Source of the DNA: Duncaniella muricolitica
GTDB taxonomy: Bacteria > Bacteroidota > Bacteroidia > Bacteroidales > Muribaculaceae
Length of the DNA: 64,000 nucleotides
Direction of reading: 5' to 3'
Assembly (NCBI GenBank): GCA_025808375.1
Contig: CP061009.1
Coordinates: 1,736,001-1,800,000, forward strand
Shown here: piece after piece, positions 24,173 to 32,677 of the stretch
How the letters are laid out: each line of letters starts with the position of its first letter
Position numbering within the stretch: position 1 is the stretch's first letter
Notes under the pieces: generated by a model
The model's database searches: none
What the model saw: only the letters and a program-made list of their open reading frames with translations
Told to the model about the DNA's origin: nothing
Position numbers and translations under genes: made by a program

Positions 24173-25654
24173 TCAGATTTCACGGTGTTTCTCATGCCCT
24201 TCGACATATATCGCGCTGAACGGACGTGCCGGGCACAGGTTTTCGCACGCACCGCAGCCGATGCACCGTTCGGTGTTGACCACAGGGATTTTGGGCGATG
24301 AGGGATTGCCGCTGTCGGAGACTACCATGGATATGGCTCCCGCCGGGCAGTGACGGGCACAGTTGCCACACTCCACTCCGTCGGTCAGCGGCACGCAGTT
24401 GGCTTTGATCCAGACGGCATGTCCTATCTGGACCGATGATTTGTCGGCCACCGATATGGGGCGTATGGCTCCGGTAGGACACACTTCAGAGCATCGGGTG
24501 CACTCCGGACGGCAATATCCGCGCTCATATGACGACTCGGGCTGCATGAGTGTGGCGAGATCGGTCGACGGTCGCAACACGTCGTTGGGGCAGGCCGAAA
24601 CGCAGAGCTGACATGCGGTGCAGTGTGACGATAGATTGCTTATGCCCAAAGCTCCGGGAGGGACTATGCGGGTTTTACGCTCAGGGATTTTCTTGTCGGT
24701 GATTGCGGCCAGGCCTCCGTCAACGGTTTTCTCCTGAGCGCGCAGAGCCATCGAGGCCGAGATTGCGGCTGTCGCGGTCAGAAATTGTCGGCGTGAATTG
24801 TCGGTCGCGTCTCCTGAGGTTTTGGTTGCAGTGCGGGCGAGAGTGTAGGATATCGCTCCCTTGTGACACTTGCCGATGCAATCCATGCATGTGACGCAAC
24901 GAGAGTAGTCAATGGCGTGATTTTTGCTGTCAATGCACGCGCTTTTGCAGTTGCGAGCACACAGTCCGCATCCGTTGCATTTCGATGTGTCTATGACCGG
25001 ACGCAGGAGAGAATGAGCCGAGAGAAATCCAAGCAGTGTGCCTACGGGGCAGACAGTGTTGCAGTAGGTGCGGCCTCCGCGCCATGCGAGCGCGGCGAGA
25101 ATCACGAGAGTCAGAGCGGCTACCATGAGAGTGACGCCGCCTTTGAGCCAAATGTCTATGGTGTAGAAAGCATAGCTGTCATGGCTTTCGGCCCATTGTG
25201 CAAGCAGATTGTTGGCCCACAGCCAGATGGGCGACAATATGCTTTGGGCTATGCGTCCGTATGCACTATAGGGCGCGAGCAACGCCACGATGACTCCGGC
25301 CCCTCCGATAATTGCGGCGACCATCACGGCAAGCATGACGTAGCGCAAAGCGGTCTTGGCAGGCGAGTAGCTGTAACGGTTGCGGCGGGCTTTGAGGCCG
25401 AGCCATGCAAAACCGTCCTGCATTATGCCGAGCGGGCATATCACAGAGCAGTATATACGTCCGAAAATCAGTGTCAAGGCCACAAGTGCTATGATAATTC
25501 CGACATTCAGAGCGAGCAGCGCGGGCAGAAATTGTATTTTTGCCATCCATCCAAGCCAAGCATGGGCGGAGCCTGTAAAGTCAAGAAACAGTAATGTTAC
25601 CGTAATAATACTCACTATGGCGAGTGCCCGGCGTATCCCTTTCAATATTTTCAT
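24173..25654 (-). CDS. Membrane polyferredoxin, NapH/NapG-like fusion
   Basis: 493 residues. The N-terminal half has about five membrane helices with two CxxxCP signatures (YCSVICPLGIMQDG and YCNTVCPVGTLLG), as in NapH/RnfA-like quinol-side proteins. It is followed by CNGCGLCARNC and CVTCMDCIGKC clusters, an internal twin-arginine segment (SRRQFLTATAAIS, about residue 288), and then NapG-like clusters (CTACQLCVSACP, CTRCSEVCP, CGNCARHCP, CIGCGACENLCP). It would pass electrons from quinol or cytoplasm to exported partners. It leads the five-gene operon. Confidence 0.9.
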   Translation of the reverse strand: MKILKGIRRALAIVSIITVTLLFLDFTGSAHAWLGWMAKIQFLPALLALNVGIIIALVALTLIFGRIYCSVICPLGIMQDGFAWLGLKARRNRYSYSPAKTALRYVMLAVMVAAIIGGAGVIVALLAPYSAYGRIAQSILSPIWLWANNLLAQWAESHDSYAFYTIDIWLKGGVTLMVAALTLVILAALAWRGGRTYCNTVCPVGTLLGFLSAHSLLRPVIDTSKCNGCGLCARNCKSACIDSKNHAIDYSRCVTCMDCIGKCHKGAISYTLARTATKTSGDATDNSRRQFLTATAAISASMALRAQEKTVDGGLAAITDKKIPERKTRIVPPGALGISNLSSHCTACQLCVSACPNDVLRPSTDLATLMQPESSYERGYCRPECTRCSEVCPTGAIRPISVADKSSVQIGHAVWIKANCVPLTDGVECGNCARHCPAGAISMVVSDSGNPSSPKIPVVNTERCIGCGACENLCPARPFSAIYVEGHEKHREI

Positions 25655-25721
25655 AACAAAATCACTGATGTTGCGGTCATCTGCCCGGAGGCGGCGGATG
25701 TATGGGTTGGTCTTGATTGTG

Positions 25722-25729
25722 CAAAGTTA
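25722..25729 (-). promoter_or_regulatory. -7 box TAACTTTG of the redox operon
   Basis: Exact TAnnTTTG on the minus strand, 67 bases before the polyferredoxin ATG at 25654. A clear -33 match at the usual spacing is not seen. Confidence 0.55.
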
Positions 25730-25896
25730 ATAAATCCCCGCAAATTTTCATCTACACATTTTACATAAATAAATACCATTTTTGCCGATGCTGCCGGATG
25801 AGCGACCGAGTGGCCGTGATTGAGATTGTTTTGCATATACGCCGTGGATTTTGTAATTTTGTTGAGGATACTCGCTTTCGTGACGGTAAGATCATA

Positions 25897-26411
25897 ATGC
25901 CACGCCCAGACCGAAAGACATTGGCAAAGTTGCAAATAATAAATGACAATCTCGGCTCTTTGGAGAGCCTATTGATTTCGATCTGCGTCAACACGCCTCA
26001 AAAATCACTCTCCAAAGAATTCTTCGAGGATATAATACTACGCATCACCCCCCGGAACCGTTTGAAGCCGCGCCGCAAAAGATGTCGTTTTTCGATGTGT
26101 TTAATGAATTTCTCGACAAGCATTTTGATGGCGCACCATTGTCAGGCCACTACAGGGTGCTTGCCCGACTGTTGCGTCGCTTTGAACTGTATGGGCAGAA
26201 AACGACTCGGACAAAGTTCACGCTTATTCTCAACGACTTTGATTACGCCGAGATAGAGCGGTTCAAGTAATTTGTAATTAATGAGCCGAAAATATATGAC
26301 AAATATCTCTCAATATACAAGACCGCCTCTGATGTTGTTGAAACCACACGCAAGCCACGTCGCCCGGAGAGACCCGTCGAGAACTCTGTCATAGGGATAC
26401 TTAAACCATAG
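25897..26411 (+). pseudogene. Tyrosine integrase remnant (N-terminal half)
   Basis: Begins MPRPDRKTLAKLQIINDNLGS, shifts frame near the CCCCCC run at 26047-26053, continues SFFDVFNEFLDKHFDGAPLS and LILNDFDYAEIERFK, meets an in-frame TAA at about 26268, and continues FVINEPKIYDKYLSIYKTAS up to about 26411. This is the core-binding part of a Bacteroidales phage-type integrase; no catalytic domain follows. It marks an old insertion at the left edge of the 25.9-32.7 kb block. Confidence 0.65.
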
Positions 26412-26436
26412 ATCAGTTGCCGATTTATGGTTTAAG
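26400..26436. terminator. 11-base inverted repeat between integrase remnant and AraC gene
   Basis: Perfect arms 26400-26410 and 26426-26436, 15-base loop, between a plus-strand remnant and the minus-strand AraC gene ending at 26453. Confidence 0.45.
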
Positions 26437-26452
26437 CAATACTTTATTTTGA

Positions 26453-27349
26453 TTAATTAAGTTGCAACCGGTATTCTCTTGGAGTGCTTCCGGTTTGTTT
26501 TTTGAAGAAGCGGATGAAGTGCTGTGAATTCTGAAAACCGAGCAGTTCGGCAATCTGTTTGGTACTAAGAGACGGATTCAACAACGAATTTTTAGCGAAG
26601 TTTATCATTTTTAGCTGTATGTATTCCTGTGCGGTCTTGCCCGTTTCCTGCTTTACAAGGTCGCCGAAATAGTTGGATGAAAGGCATATCTTGTCGGCGA
26701 AATACTTTACTGTGGGTATTCCGTCGGTTACACCACGTCCACTGTCAAGATATTCGTCAATCAGCTGCTCGAATTTGCCGAGGGCGTTATGGTTAAGTTC
26801 TTCGCGAGTCACAAACTGACGTTCATAGAAGCGCATGCAGTAATTGAGCATAACCTCGATGTTGGATATGATAAGTGATTTGGAAAACTTGTCGATCGGA
26901 TGTTGCAGTTCACGTGCTATCTTGTCCATATAGTCCTGCAAGATCAGGCGTTCTTCCGTCGATAGATGCAATGCTTCGTTTGAGGCGTAGGAGAAGAATG
27001 TGTATTGCTTGATTTTCTGGCCTAAAGGAGTCCGCAGAAGAAAATCAGGATGAAACAGCAGTCCGACAGCTTCCGGAGCCGGACCGTCCTCAAAACGGTG
27101 TATGCCTACTGTCTGGCCGGGGGCAAAACTGACAACCGTCTCGTCGTCGAAGTCATATGTCGTCTTCCCATAGTTTATCTTGCACCCGGTGGTTTTTTTG
27201 AGAAAAAGCGAATAAAACCCGAAGTGCATGCAGTGTGTCGGCTGCTCCACGGTATCATCAAAATAGACAATGCCGACAAGAGGGTGTCGCGTCTCAAAAC
27301 CGAAATAGCGGTTGTATTTTTCAATAGTGTCTGCCTCGTATATATCCAT
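26453..27349 (-). CDS. AraC-family transcriptional regulator
   Basis: 298 residues. N-terminal cupin-like sensing domain (about 20-170; HFGFYSLFLKKTTG, VSFAPGQTVGIHRFE). The C-terminal double HTH (about 195-298) has TVKYFADKICLSSNYFGDLV, KTAQEYIQLKMINFAKNSLL and IAELLGFQNSQHFIRFFKKQ ending TPREYRL. It is followed on the same strand by no gene and lies beside redox genes often controlled by such regulators in Bacteroidales. Repeats at 28446-28533, before the acetyltransferase operon, are candidate binding sites. Confidence 0.9.
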   Translation of the reverse strand: MDIYEADTIEKYNRYFGFETRHPLVGIVYFDDTVEQPTHCMHFGFYSLFLKKTTGCKINYGKTTYDFDDETVVSFAPGQTVGIHRFEDGPAPEAVGLLFHPDFLLRTPLGQKIKQYTFFSYASNEALHLSTEERLILQDYMDKIARELQHPIDKFSKSLIISNIEVMLNYCMRFYERQFVTREELNHNALGKFEQLIDEYLDSGRGVTDGIPTVKYFADKICLSSNYFGDLVKQETGKTAQEYIQLKMINFAKNSLLNPSLSTKQIAELLGFQNSQHFIRFFKKQTGSTPREYRLQLN

Positions 27350-27369
27350 ATGGTGTTTTGTTAAATTCG

Positions 27370-28365
27370 TTAGCTTATGAAATCCGCAGGAAATTTAAGA
27401 TTGATTTGTTTCCGGATCTCATCGATAATTTCAATTATAATAAGCGAATTTCTATGGCTGTTGATCTTCGACTCAATGCTTCCAGATAAAATCACGTCAA
27501 TGAATTCGGCAATCTCATAGTAGTATTCATCAATATATTCGTTATGATTCCATGTCGTGTCGAATGTATTTTTACCTGAGGATACTGCAATTTCCTTCAT
27601 ATTATGTATATCCTTGATTGATATAGTCGCATCTTCGCCCTGAATCTCCGATGGAAGATACGAATTTGCAATTTTTGAATAAATTGCCACAGCATCCATC
27701 TGTTCATATCTGAATATGGCAGCACCTTGACCGTCAACGCCGGAGGAAAGCATTGTCCCACTGACGGATATCTCCAGCGGCTTTCCAAACAGAACGACCA
27801 TAGGATATATCGTATATATCCCAATATCCATGACTGCACCATTTGAAAATTCAGGATTGAACGCATTTTGCACACTCCCTGTCTTAAAATTATCATATCG
27901 TGATGAATATTGGCAGTAGGAGGAAAAATAGCGACGTATAACACCTATATCGCCGATATTGCTGATAATGTTTTTGAAGTTTGGCGTTACAGTTGTCTTC
28001 ATTGCCTCCATCAAAACCACTCCGTATTTTCTGATGTGTCAATCATCTTACGCACCTCTTTAGCATTGGATGCAAGAGGTTTCTCGCAGAGTACATGTTT
28101 GCCATATCTCATGCATATTATACTATGTCTGGCATGAAACGAATTTGGTGTTGCGATGTACAGCATCTACATCCGTACTCATTGCCATTTTTTCAACAGA
28201 ATCAAAGCAATGTGGGATATCATGTTCGTAGGCGAATTCTTTCGCTTTTTCCATACTCCTTGAACATACAGCGGAAATGGTACAGCGTTTGTCAAACCGA
28301 CTTCCACGGATTAACCATTCGGAAATCTTATTAGTTCCGATAATGCCAAGACGAATCCTGTTCAT
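27370..28365 (-). pseudogene. Gfo/Idh/MocA-family oxidoreductase, two frameshifts
   Basis: The N-terminal Rossmann part reads MNRIRLGIIGTNKISEWLIR and VDAVHR. A two-base loss at about 28156 then breaks the expected VYIATPNSFHARH. The middle (HVLCEKPLASNAKEVRKMID) is in another frame, and an extra T in a TTTT run near 28020 moves it again before VLMEAMKT. The rest (27370-28020) is open: GAVMDIGIYTIYPMVVLFGK through to the C terminus. Rebuilt, it would be about 330 residues, normal for NAD(P)-dependent sugar or inositol dehydrogenases. It is more AT-rich than its neighbours, suggesting transfer. Confidence 0.8.
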
Positions 28366-28394
28366 GCCACAAATCAATTATAGTTATTACATTG

Positions 28395-28402
28395 CAAAGA
28401 TA
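28395..28402 (-). promoter_or_regulatory. -7 box TATCTTTG of the Gfo/Idh/MocA gene
   Basis: Exact TAnnTTTG on the minus strand, 29 bases before ATG 28365. Confidence 0.5.
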
Positions 28403-28445
28403 GGTATAATCAGTTGTCGCGCAATGCGGAAAACTCACATAGATG

Positions 28446-28533
28446 TAATCGGGGTACATAATTCCGTAAGATTGGTACATTTTGCGAATCAGAGGTTTAA
28501 GGCAGATGCGTAATTCCGTAATCGAGGTACATT
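28446..28533. promoter_or_regulatory. Repeated GGTACAT / AATTCCGTAA boxes (putative operator array)
   Basis: Three GGTACAT boxes (about 28453-28459, 28474-28480 and 28526-28532) alternate with two copies of AATTCCGTAA (28460-28469 and 28512-28521). The last lies about 40 bases upstream of the -7 box at 28574. The layout resembles direct-repeat sites for an AraC-type activator, such as the one encoded at 26453-27349. Binding itself is inference. Confidence 0.5.
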
Positions 28534-28573
28534 CAGGCGTAACATTGGTTATTCCTGCCATTTGTTTTGAAGC

Positions 28574-28581
28574 TAATTTTG
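28574..28581 (+). promoter_or_regulatory. -7 box TAATTTTG of the acetyltransferase-AKR-ADH operon
   Basis: Exact TAnnTTTG, 31 bases before the ATG at 28613 and downstream of the repeat array. Confidence 0.55.
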
Positions 28582-28612
28582 CACTATGAAAACATATCAA
28601 TGAAGAAACGAC

Positions 28613-29173
28613 ATGTCAACTAATATTATTAAACGGATGAGAAACGGCGAACGCATATCCGAAACTGCCCCCGAACTTCTATGTGACGAGATTGAGAATA
28701 CCCGTCGGTGTATTGCCGAGTTGAACACAGGCTACCATACGCCCGATGAGATACGTGCCATTCTGGAACGCATCTGGGGACAGCGGCTTGACAGCACGGT
28801 GAGAATGTTCCCTCCGTTCTATACTGCTCTCGGCAAAATGACAAATGTAGGCAAAGAGGTTTTTATAAACTTCGGCTGTACCTTTCTTGATCAGGGCGGA
28901 ATAACGCTGGAGGACGGAGTATTTGTCGGCCCGGGTGTGAAAATCGCGACCGAAGGACATCCCGAAGAACCTGAAAAACGGCATTCACTGATTACAGCCC
29001 CGGTTGTGGTTTGCCGTCACGCATGGATCGGAGCCGGAGCGATAATCCTGCCCGGTGTCACCATAGGAGAAAATGCCATAGTGGCCGCCGGTGCGATAGT
29101 AAAAAATGATGTAGCCGATAATACAATCGTCGCAGGAATACCTGCCAGGTATATCCGACATATAAATACTTGA
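28613..29173 (+). CDS. Sugar O-acetyltransferase (maltose/galactoside type, left-handed beta-helix)
   Basis: 186 residues. N-terminal MAT domain (ERISETAPELLCDEIENTRR) and hexapeptide repeats (VFINFGCTFLDQGGITLEDG, VFVGPGVKI, AWIGAGAIILPGVTIGENA, IVAAGAIVKNDVADNTIVAG, IPARYIRHI). The catalytic His is probably in EGHPEEPEKRH. It transfers acetyl from acetyl-CoA to sugars or similar acceptors. It is the first gene of the plus-strand unit, four bases before the flavodoxin-AKR gene. Confidence 0.9.
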   Translation: MSTNIIKRMRNGERISETAPELLCDEIENTRRCIAELNTGYHTPDEIRAILERIWGQRLDSTVRMFPPFYTALGKMTNVGKEVFINFGCTFLDQGGITLEDGVFVGPGVKIATEGHPEEPEKRHSLITAPVVVCRHAWIGAGAIILPGVTIGENAIVAAGAIVKNDVADNTIVAGIPARYIRHINT

Positions 29174-29177
29174 ATAT

Positions 29178-30644
29178 ATGAAAATCAAAATTCTTTCAAT
29201 GATAATGTCCATGCTTTCTCTGACAGCGTGTGCATCATGCGCCACAACGGATGATGACCCCGTAAATGAAAATCCGGCCCATGATCCGATTCCCGGCCTT
29301 GAAACCGGTACCAACGGCAGCGTGTTGATGGCATATTTCTCATGTACGGGCACCACAGAAGGTATTGCCGAGGGTATAGCGGATATAACCGGGGCATCCA
29401 CATTCAGAATAGAAGCGGAAGTGCCTTATACCGCCGCCGACCTCGACTATAACAGCGACTGTCGTGCCAACAGGGAGCAGAACAATCCTAAGGCTCGTCC
29501 GGCAATCAAAGGGATGCCTGACGGTCTTGACCGATACGATGTGGTTTTCATCGGTTATCCGATATGGTGGGGAGAAGCACCGCGTATAATCAGCACATTC
29601 CTTGAGAACGGAGATTTCAAAGGTAAAACGATAGTACCGTTCTGCACTTCACACTCCAGCGGTCTTGGAAGCAGCGACCGCAATCTGCATTCTCTCGCTC
29701 CGGATGCTGTCTGGATACCAGGACGACGCTTTGCGGAAAACATATCCAAAACAGAGCTTGAAAAGTGGATTTCAGGACTTGATATAAAATTTGACACAGA
29801 TATGGATTACTCGAAATTTCCTCTTTCAGAGGGCAAAAACGGTCAGGCACCCACAATCCGCCTCAGCAGCGGATATGATATGCCGGTGGTGGGTCTCGGC
29901 ACATACAGCCTTACAGGCGACGTGTGCGTGAACTCCGTAAAGTCGGCTATCACTCTCGGTTTCCGAAAGATTGACACCGCGCACATGTATGGCAACGAGG
30001 TCGAGGTGGGTCGCGGAGTGCGTGAATCTGGTGTGCCGCGGGAAGAAATCTTCGTGGCTACGAAAATATACCCCAACCAGTATGGCGACCCGGAAGCCGC
30101 CATAGATGAGTGCCTGCGCAAACTCGACCTCGGCTACGTTGACCTGATGCTTCTGCATCATCCCGGCACTGACGACGTGAAAGCCTACAAGGCGATGGAA
30201 CGATATGTCAAGGAGGGAAAAATCCGCTCCATAGGCGTGTCATGCTACTATATCAAGGAAATCGACGATTTTATCCGTCAGGTAGATATAAAGCCTGTGC
30301 TTGTGCAGAACGAGGTTCACCCCTATTATCAGGACACCGATGTCGTTCCCCATATCCAGAATCTCGGAATAGCGGTCGAGGCTTGGTATCCGTTAGGGGG
30401 CAGAGGGCATCAGAAGGAATTGCTGAGCGACTCGGTGCTTACCAAAATCGCCATGCGGCACGGCAAGTCTGTCGCACAGGTCATTTTGCGCTGGGACTTG
30501 CAGCGTGGTGTTGTAGTCATTCCCGGCTCAAGCAACCCCGACCACATGAAAGAAAACATCTCAATATTTGACTTCGAGTTGACTGAGGATGAGATGACCG
30601 CGATTGCCGCACTTAACCGTAACGAGAAACATGACTGGTATTGA
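29178..30644 (+). CDS. Lipoprotein fusing flavodoxin and aldo/keto reductase
   Basis: 488 residues. A signal sequence with a lipobox-like LSLTAC (Cys18) is followed by an acidic linker. Residues about 45-200 are a flavodoxin-like domain (VLMAYFSCTGTTEGIAEGIA, YDVVFIGYPIWWGEAPRI, PFCTSHSSGLGSS). Residues about 215-488 are a complete aldo-keto reductase: GFRKIDTAHMYGNEVEVGRG with Asp and Tyr, FVATKIYP with Lys, LMLLHHPG with His, and VVVIPGSSNPDHM for NADP. Both domains look whole. An export-type lipoprotein carrying FMN- and NADPH-type domains is unusual. Next gene: alcohol dehydrogenase. Confidence 0.9.
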   Translation: MKIKILSMIMSMLSLTACASCATTDDDPVNENPAHDPIPGLETGTNGSVLMAYFSCTGTTEGIAEGIADITGASTFRIEAEVPYTAADLDYNSDCRANREQNNPKARPAIKGMPDGLDRYDVVFIGYPIWWGEAPRIISTFLENGDFKGKTIVPFCTSHSSGLGSSDRNLHSLAPDAVWIPGRRFAENISKTELEKWISGLDIKFDTDMDYSKFPLSEGKNGQAPTIRLSSGYDMPVVGLGTYSLTGDVCVNSVKSAITLGFRKIDTAHMYGNEVEVGRGVRESGVPREEIFVATKIYPNQYGDPEAAIDECLRKLDLGYVDLMLLHHPGTDDVKAYKAMERYVKEGKIRSIGVSCYYIKEIDDFIRQVDIKPVLVQNEVHPYYQDTDVVPHIQNLGIAVEAWYPLGGRGHQKELLSDSVLTKIAMRHGKSVAQVILRWDLQRGVVVIPGSSNPDHMKENISIFDFELTEDEMTAIAALNRNEKHDWY

Positions 30645-30646
30645 TT

Positions 30647-30757
30647 ATGAAATACTTCGAGGAAACAAAAGATATAGTCCTCAATCTTGAAAATCAGAGA
30701 GGCAATACCGATGTTCGACAATCTTTATATGAAATAAAACATGAATACGATTCTTGA
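30647..30757 (+). CDS. Small ORF between AKR fusion and alcohol dehydrogenase
   Basis: 36 codons (MKYFEETKDIVLNLENQRGN...), overlapping the next gene's start by 17 bases. It fills the only gap in the operon. It may be a remnant of a larger gene or chance; no family is recognised. Confidence 0.25.
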   Translation: MKYFEETKDIVLNLENQRGNTDVRQSLYEIKHEYDS

Positions 30758-31922
30758 TTACAACCAGTACATTCCTACCCATATTCTTTTCGGGGCAGGA
30801 CAGCTTGACAATCTCCACTCTCAGACAATGCCGGGCAGAAAGGCTCTGATAGTCATCTCAAACGGCAAATCGACACGCGCCAACGGTTACCTTGTCCGCA
30901 CGGAAGAACAGCTGCACACTGCGGGAGTAGAAACAGCCGTATTTGACGGTATCGCGCCCAATCCGACAGTCGACAACGCAGTAGCCGGAGCTGATGCCGC
31001 CCGGAAATCCGGAGCCGACTTTATCGTAGCACTCGGTGGCGGAAGTGTCATGGACTGTGCAAAAGCGATTGCCTTACTTGCTACAAATCCCGGTGAGTTG
31101 TGGGATTATGTAGCGATTGGTTCGGGCAAAGGAAATCCAATCAACAACAAGCCGCTGCCGATTTTGGCAATCACTACAACCGCCGGAACAGGCTCGGAAA
31201 CCGATCCTTGTGGAGTAATCACAAAAGAGGATACCAACGAGAAAGCATTTATAATGCACCCAGCATTGTTCCCGGTTCTCGCAGTTGTCGACCCTGAACT
31301 CATGCTGACTGTGCCTCCGATGTTTACCGCATTTCAGGGCTTCGACGCGCTTTTCCACAGCATAGAGGGTTTTGTCGCCTCCACCGCCAATCTTGCCAGC
31401 GACATGAACGCACGTGAGGCAATACGCAATATAGCAGAATATCTGCCGCGTGCGGTAAAAGACGGCAATGACCTTGAAGCACGCACCCGTGTGGCTTTTG
31501 CCAATACCCTCTCAGGTGCTGTGATGTGCCTTACGCTGCTTACCAGCGAGCATGGTCTGGAACACGCACTGTCAGCATATCATCCCAATCTGCCTCATGG
31601 CGCGGGACTGATAATGATAAGCAAGGCATATTTCAGCTACTTCATAAGAAATCACGGTTGCGACGACCGCTTCATTGAGCTTGCCCGGCTTCTTGGGAAA
31701 CATGACGCAGACAAGCCGGAAGACTTCATCGATGCGCTTGTGGCATTGCAGGAAGCCTGCGGTGTAGCCGACCTGAAAATGTCGGACTACGGAATAGAGC
31801 CGTCGGAGTTCGAGACATTCATGCACAACACCCGCGAGGTAATGGGCATCATGTTGACAAGCGACCGCGTACAGATGTCTGACCAAGACATTATAGACAT
31901 ATTCGCAGAGTCATACCGTTGA
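30741..31922 (+). CDS. Iron-containing alcohol dehydrogenase
   Basis: 393 residues, usual length. The NAD(P)-binding half has ALGGGSVMDCAKAIALLA and ITTTAGTGSETDPCGVIT. The metal-binding helices hold Asp/His ligands: FQGFDALFHSIEGFV and SEHGLEHALSAYHPNLPHGA. Most like butanol/aldehyde-reducing members. Together with the flavodoxin-AKR fusion upstream it suggests reduction of aldehydes or ketones. Complete gene. Confidence 0.93.
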   Translation: MNTILDYNQYIPTHILFGAGQLDNLHSQTMPGRKALIVISNGKSTRANGYLVRTEEQLHTAGVETAVFDGIAPNPTVDNAVAGADAARKSGADFIVALGGGSVMDCAKAIALLATNPGELWDYVAIGSGKGNPINNKPLPILAITTTAGTGSETDPCGVITKEDTNEKAFIMHPALFPVLAVVDPELMLTVPPMFTAFQGFDALFHSIEGFVASTANLASDMNAREAIRNIAEYLPRAVKDGNDLEARTRVAFANTLSGAVMCLTLLTSEHGLEHALSAYHPNLPHGAGLIMISKAYFSYFIRNHGCDDRFIELARLLGKHDADKPEDFIDALVALQEACGVADLKMSDYGIEPSEFETFMHNTREVMGIMLTSDRVQMSDQDIIDIFAESYR

Positions 31923-31928
31923 TGAGCA

Positions 31929-32096
31929 ATGAAAAAGCTGATCATTTTAATTATCTGCTGCATTGGAGTCTTCGGACTCCATGCCCAGCAGATTGACACC
32001 ATTTCGGTTAATAGCCCTTCGATGGGTAAGGATATCAAAAATGTGGTCATACTATGGACACAATTGAAGTTGAGCGAGAAGTATTCGACGCACTGA
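31929..32096 (+). pseudogene. 5' fragment of a secreted esterase gene
   Basis: 55 residues. It begins with a signal peptide (MKKLIILIICCIGVFGLHAQ) and then QIDTISVNSPSMGKDIKNVVI, which matches the start of secreted alpha/beta-hydrolase esterases. After about position 32052 the sequence changes to mobile-element DNA and the frame soon stops. The rest of the esterase is not in the window. It is three bases downstream of the alcohol dehydrogenase, so it was probably the last operon gene before the insertion. Confidence 0.6.
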
Positions 32097-32339
32097 TTGA
32101 ATGTGTCGATTTTCTCCACAAGACTGTCAAGGCGTTGTTATGACGAGCTTCGCGACAGAAGATTGTCGGACTGGCTCAACACAAAGCAGACCTACGACGA
32201 TCTCCACATATCCGAAAGAAAGCCACACACTCTGAAAGAGCGCGGCAAAATCTGGTTCTCCCACATCGGCAGATTTTCACAGTTCAAGAGTAGCGACATC
32301 ACCCGGCTTATCGTGAGGGCGAAAGGAGCGGGGCAATGA
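32054..32339 (+). pseudogene. HTH protein of a mobile element, one frameshift
   Basis: Starts MDTIEVEREVFDALIECVDF up to KTVKAL, then must shift frame near 32137 into YDELRDRRLSDWLNTKQTYD and continue to RLIVRAKGAGQ at 32339. The pattern is that of helix-turn-helix accessory proteins of Bacteroidales conjugative or mobilizable elements. A shift of this size could be a sequence error. Its end overlaps the next HTH gene (ATGA). Confidence 0.6.
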
Positions 32340-32614
32340 AAGAAACAATAACCGCCACTGACCCGCGCATAATGCGCCTGACAGCACAAACAGACGACAT
32401 AACCGCTATGTGCCAGCAGTTGAAAGAGGAATACCATCCATTGCTCCACAGCATGCGGTTCATTACCGATGCCATGCTGTCTGAGCTGCTCGGAGTAAGC
32501 CGACGCACCACGCAGGACCACCGCGACTGGTGTCTAATCCCATATTACCGACATGACGGTAAAATCCTCTATGCCGAGGAAGATATAGAAATCTTCCTGC
32601 AATCCAACTACTGA
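32336..32614 (+). CDS. Helix-turn-helix DNA-binding protein (mobile-element type)
   Basis: 92 residues with FITDAMLSELLGVSRRTTQD as the recognition helix region and a wing that ends LYAEEDIEIFLQ. Same general type as the gene before it, to which it is translationally coupled. Such pairs are common in Bacteroidales mobile elements. The target is unknown. Confidence 0.7.
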   Translation: MKETITATDPRIMRLTAQTDDITAMCQQLKEEYHPLLHSMRFITDAMLSELLGVSRRTTQDHRDWCLIPYYRHDGKILYAEEDIEIFLQSNY

Positions 32615-32632
32615 CCCAAGTTCGACTGAAAA

Positions 32633-32677
32633 AATAACGGCAGCCAAGTTTATAGCTCGGTTGCCGTTATTTTTCTT
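32633..32677 (+). terminator. Intrinsic terminator after the HTH pair
   Basis: 13-base stem with one wobble (32633-32645 with 32659-32671) followed by a T-rich run. Confidence 0.75.
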
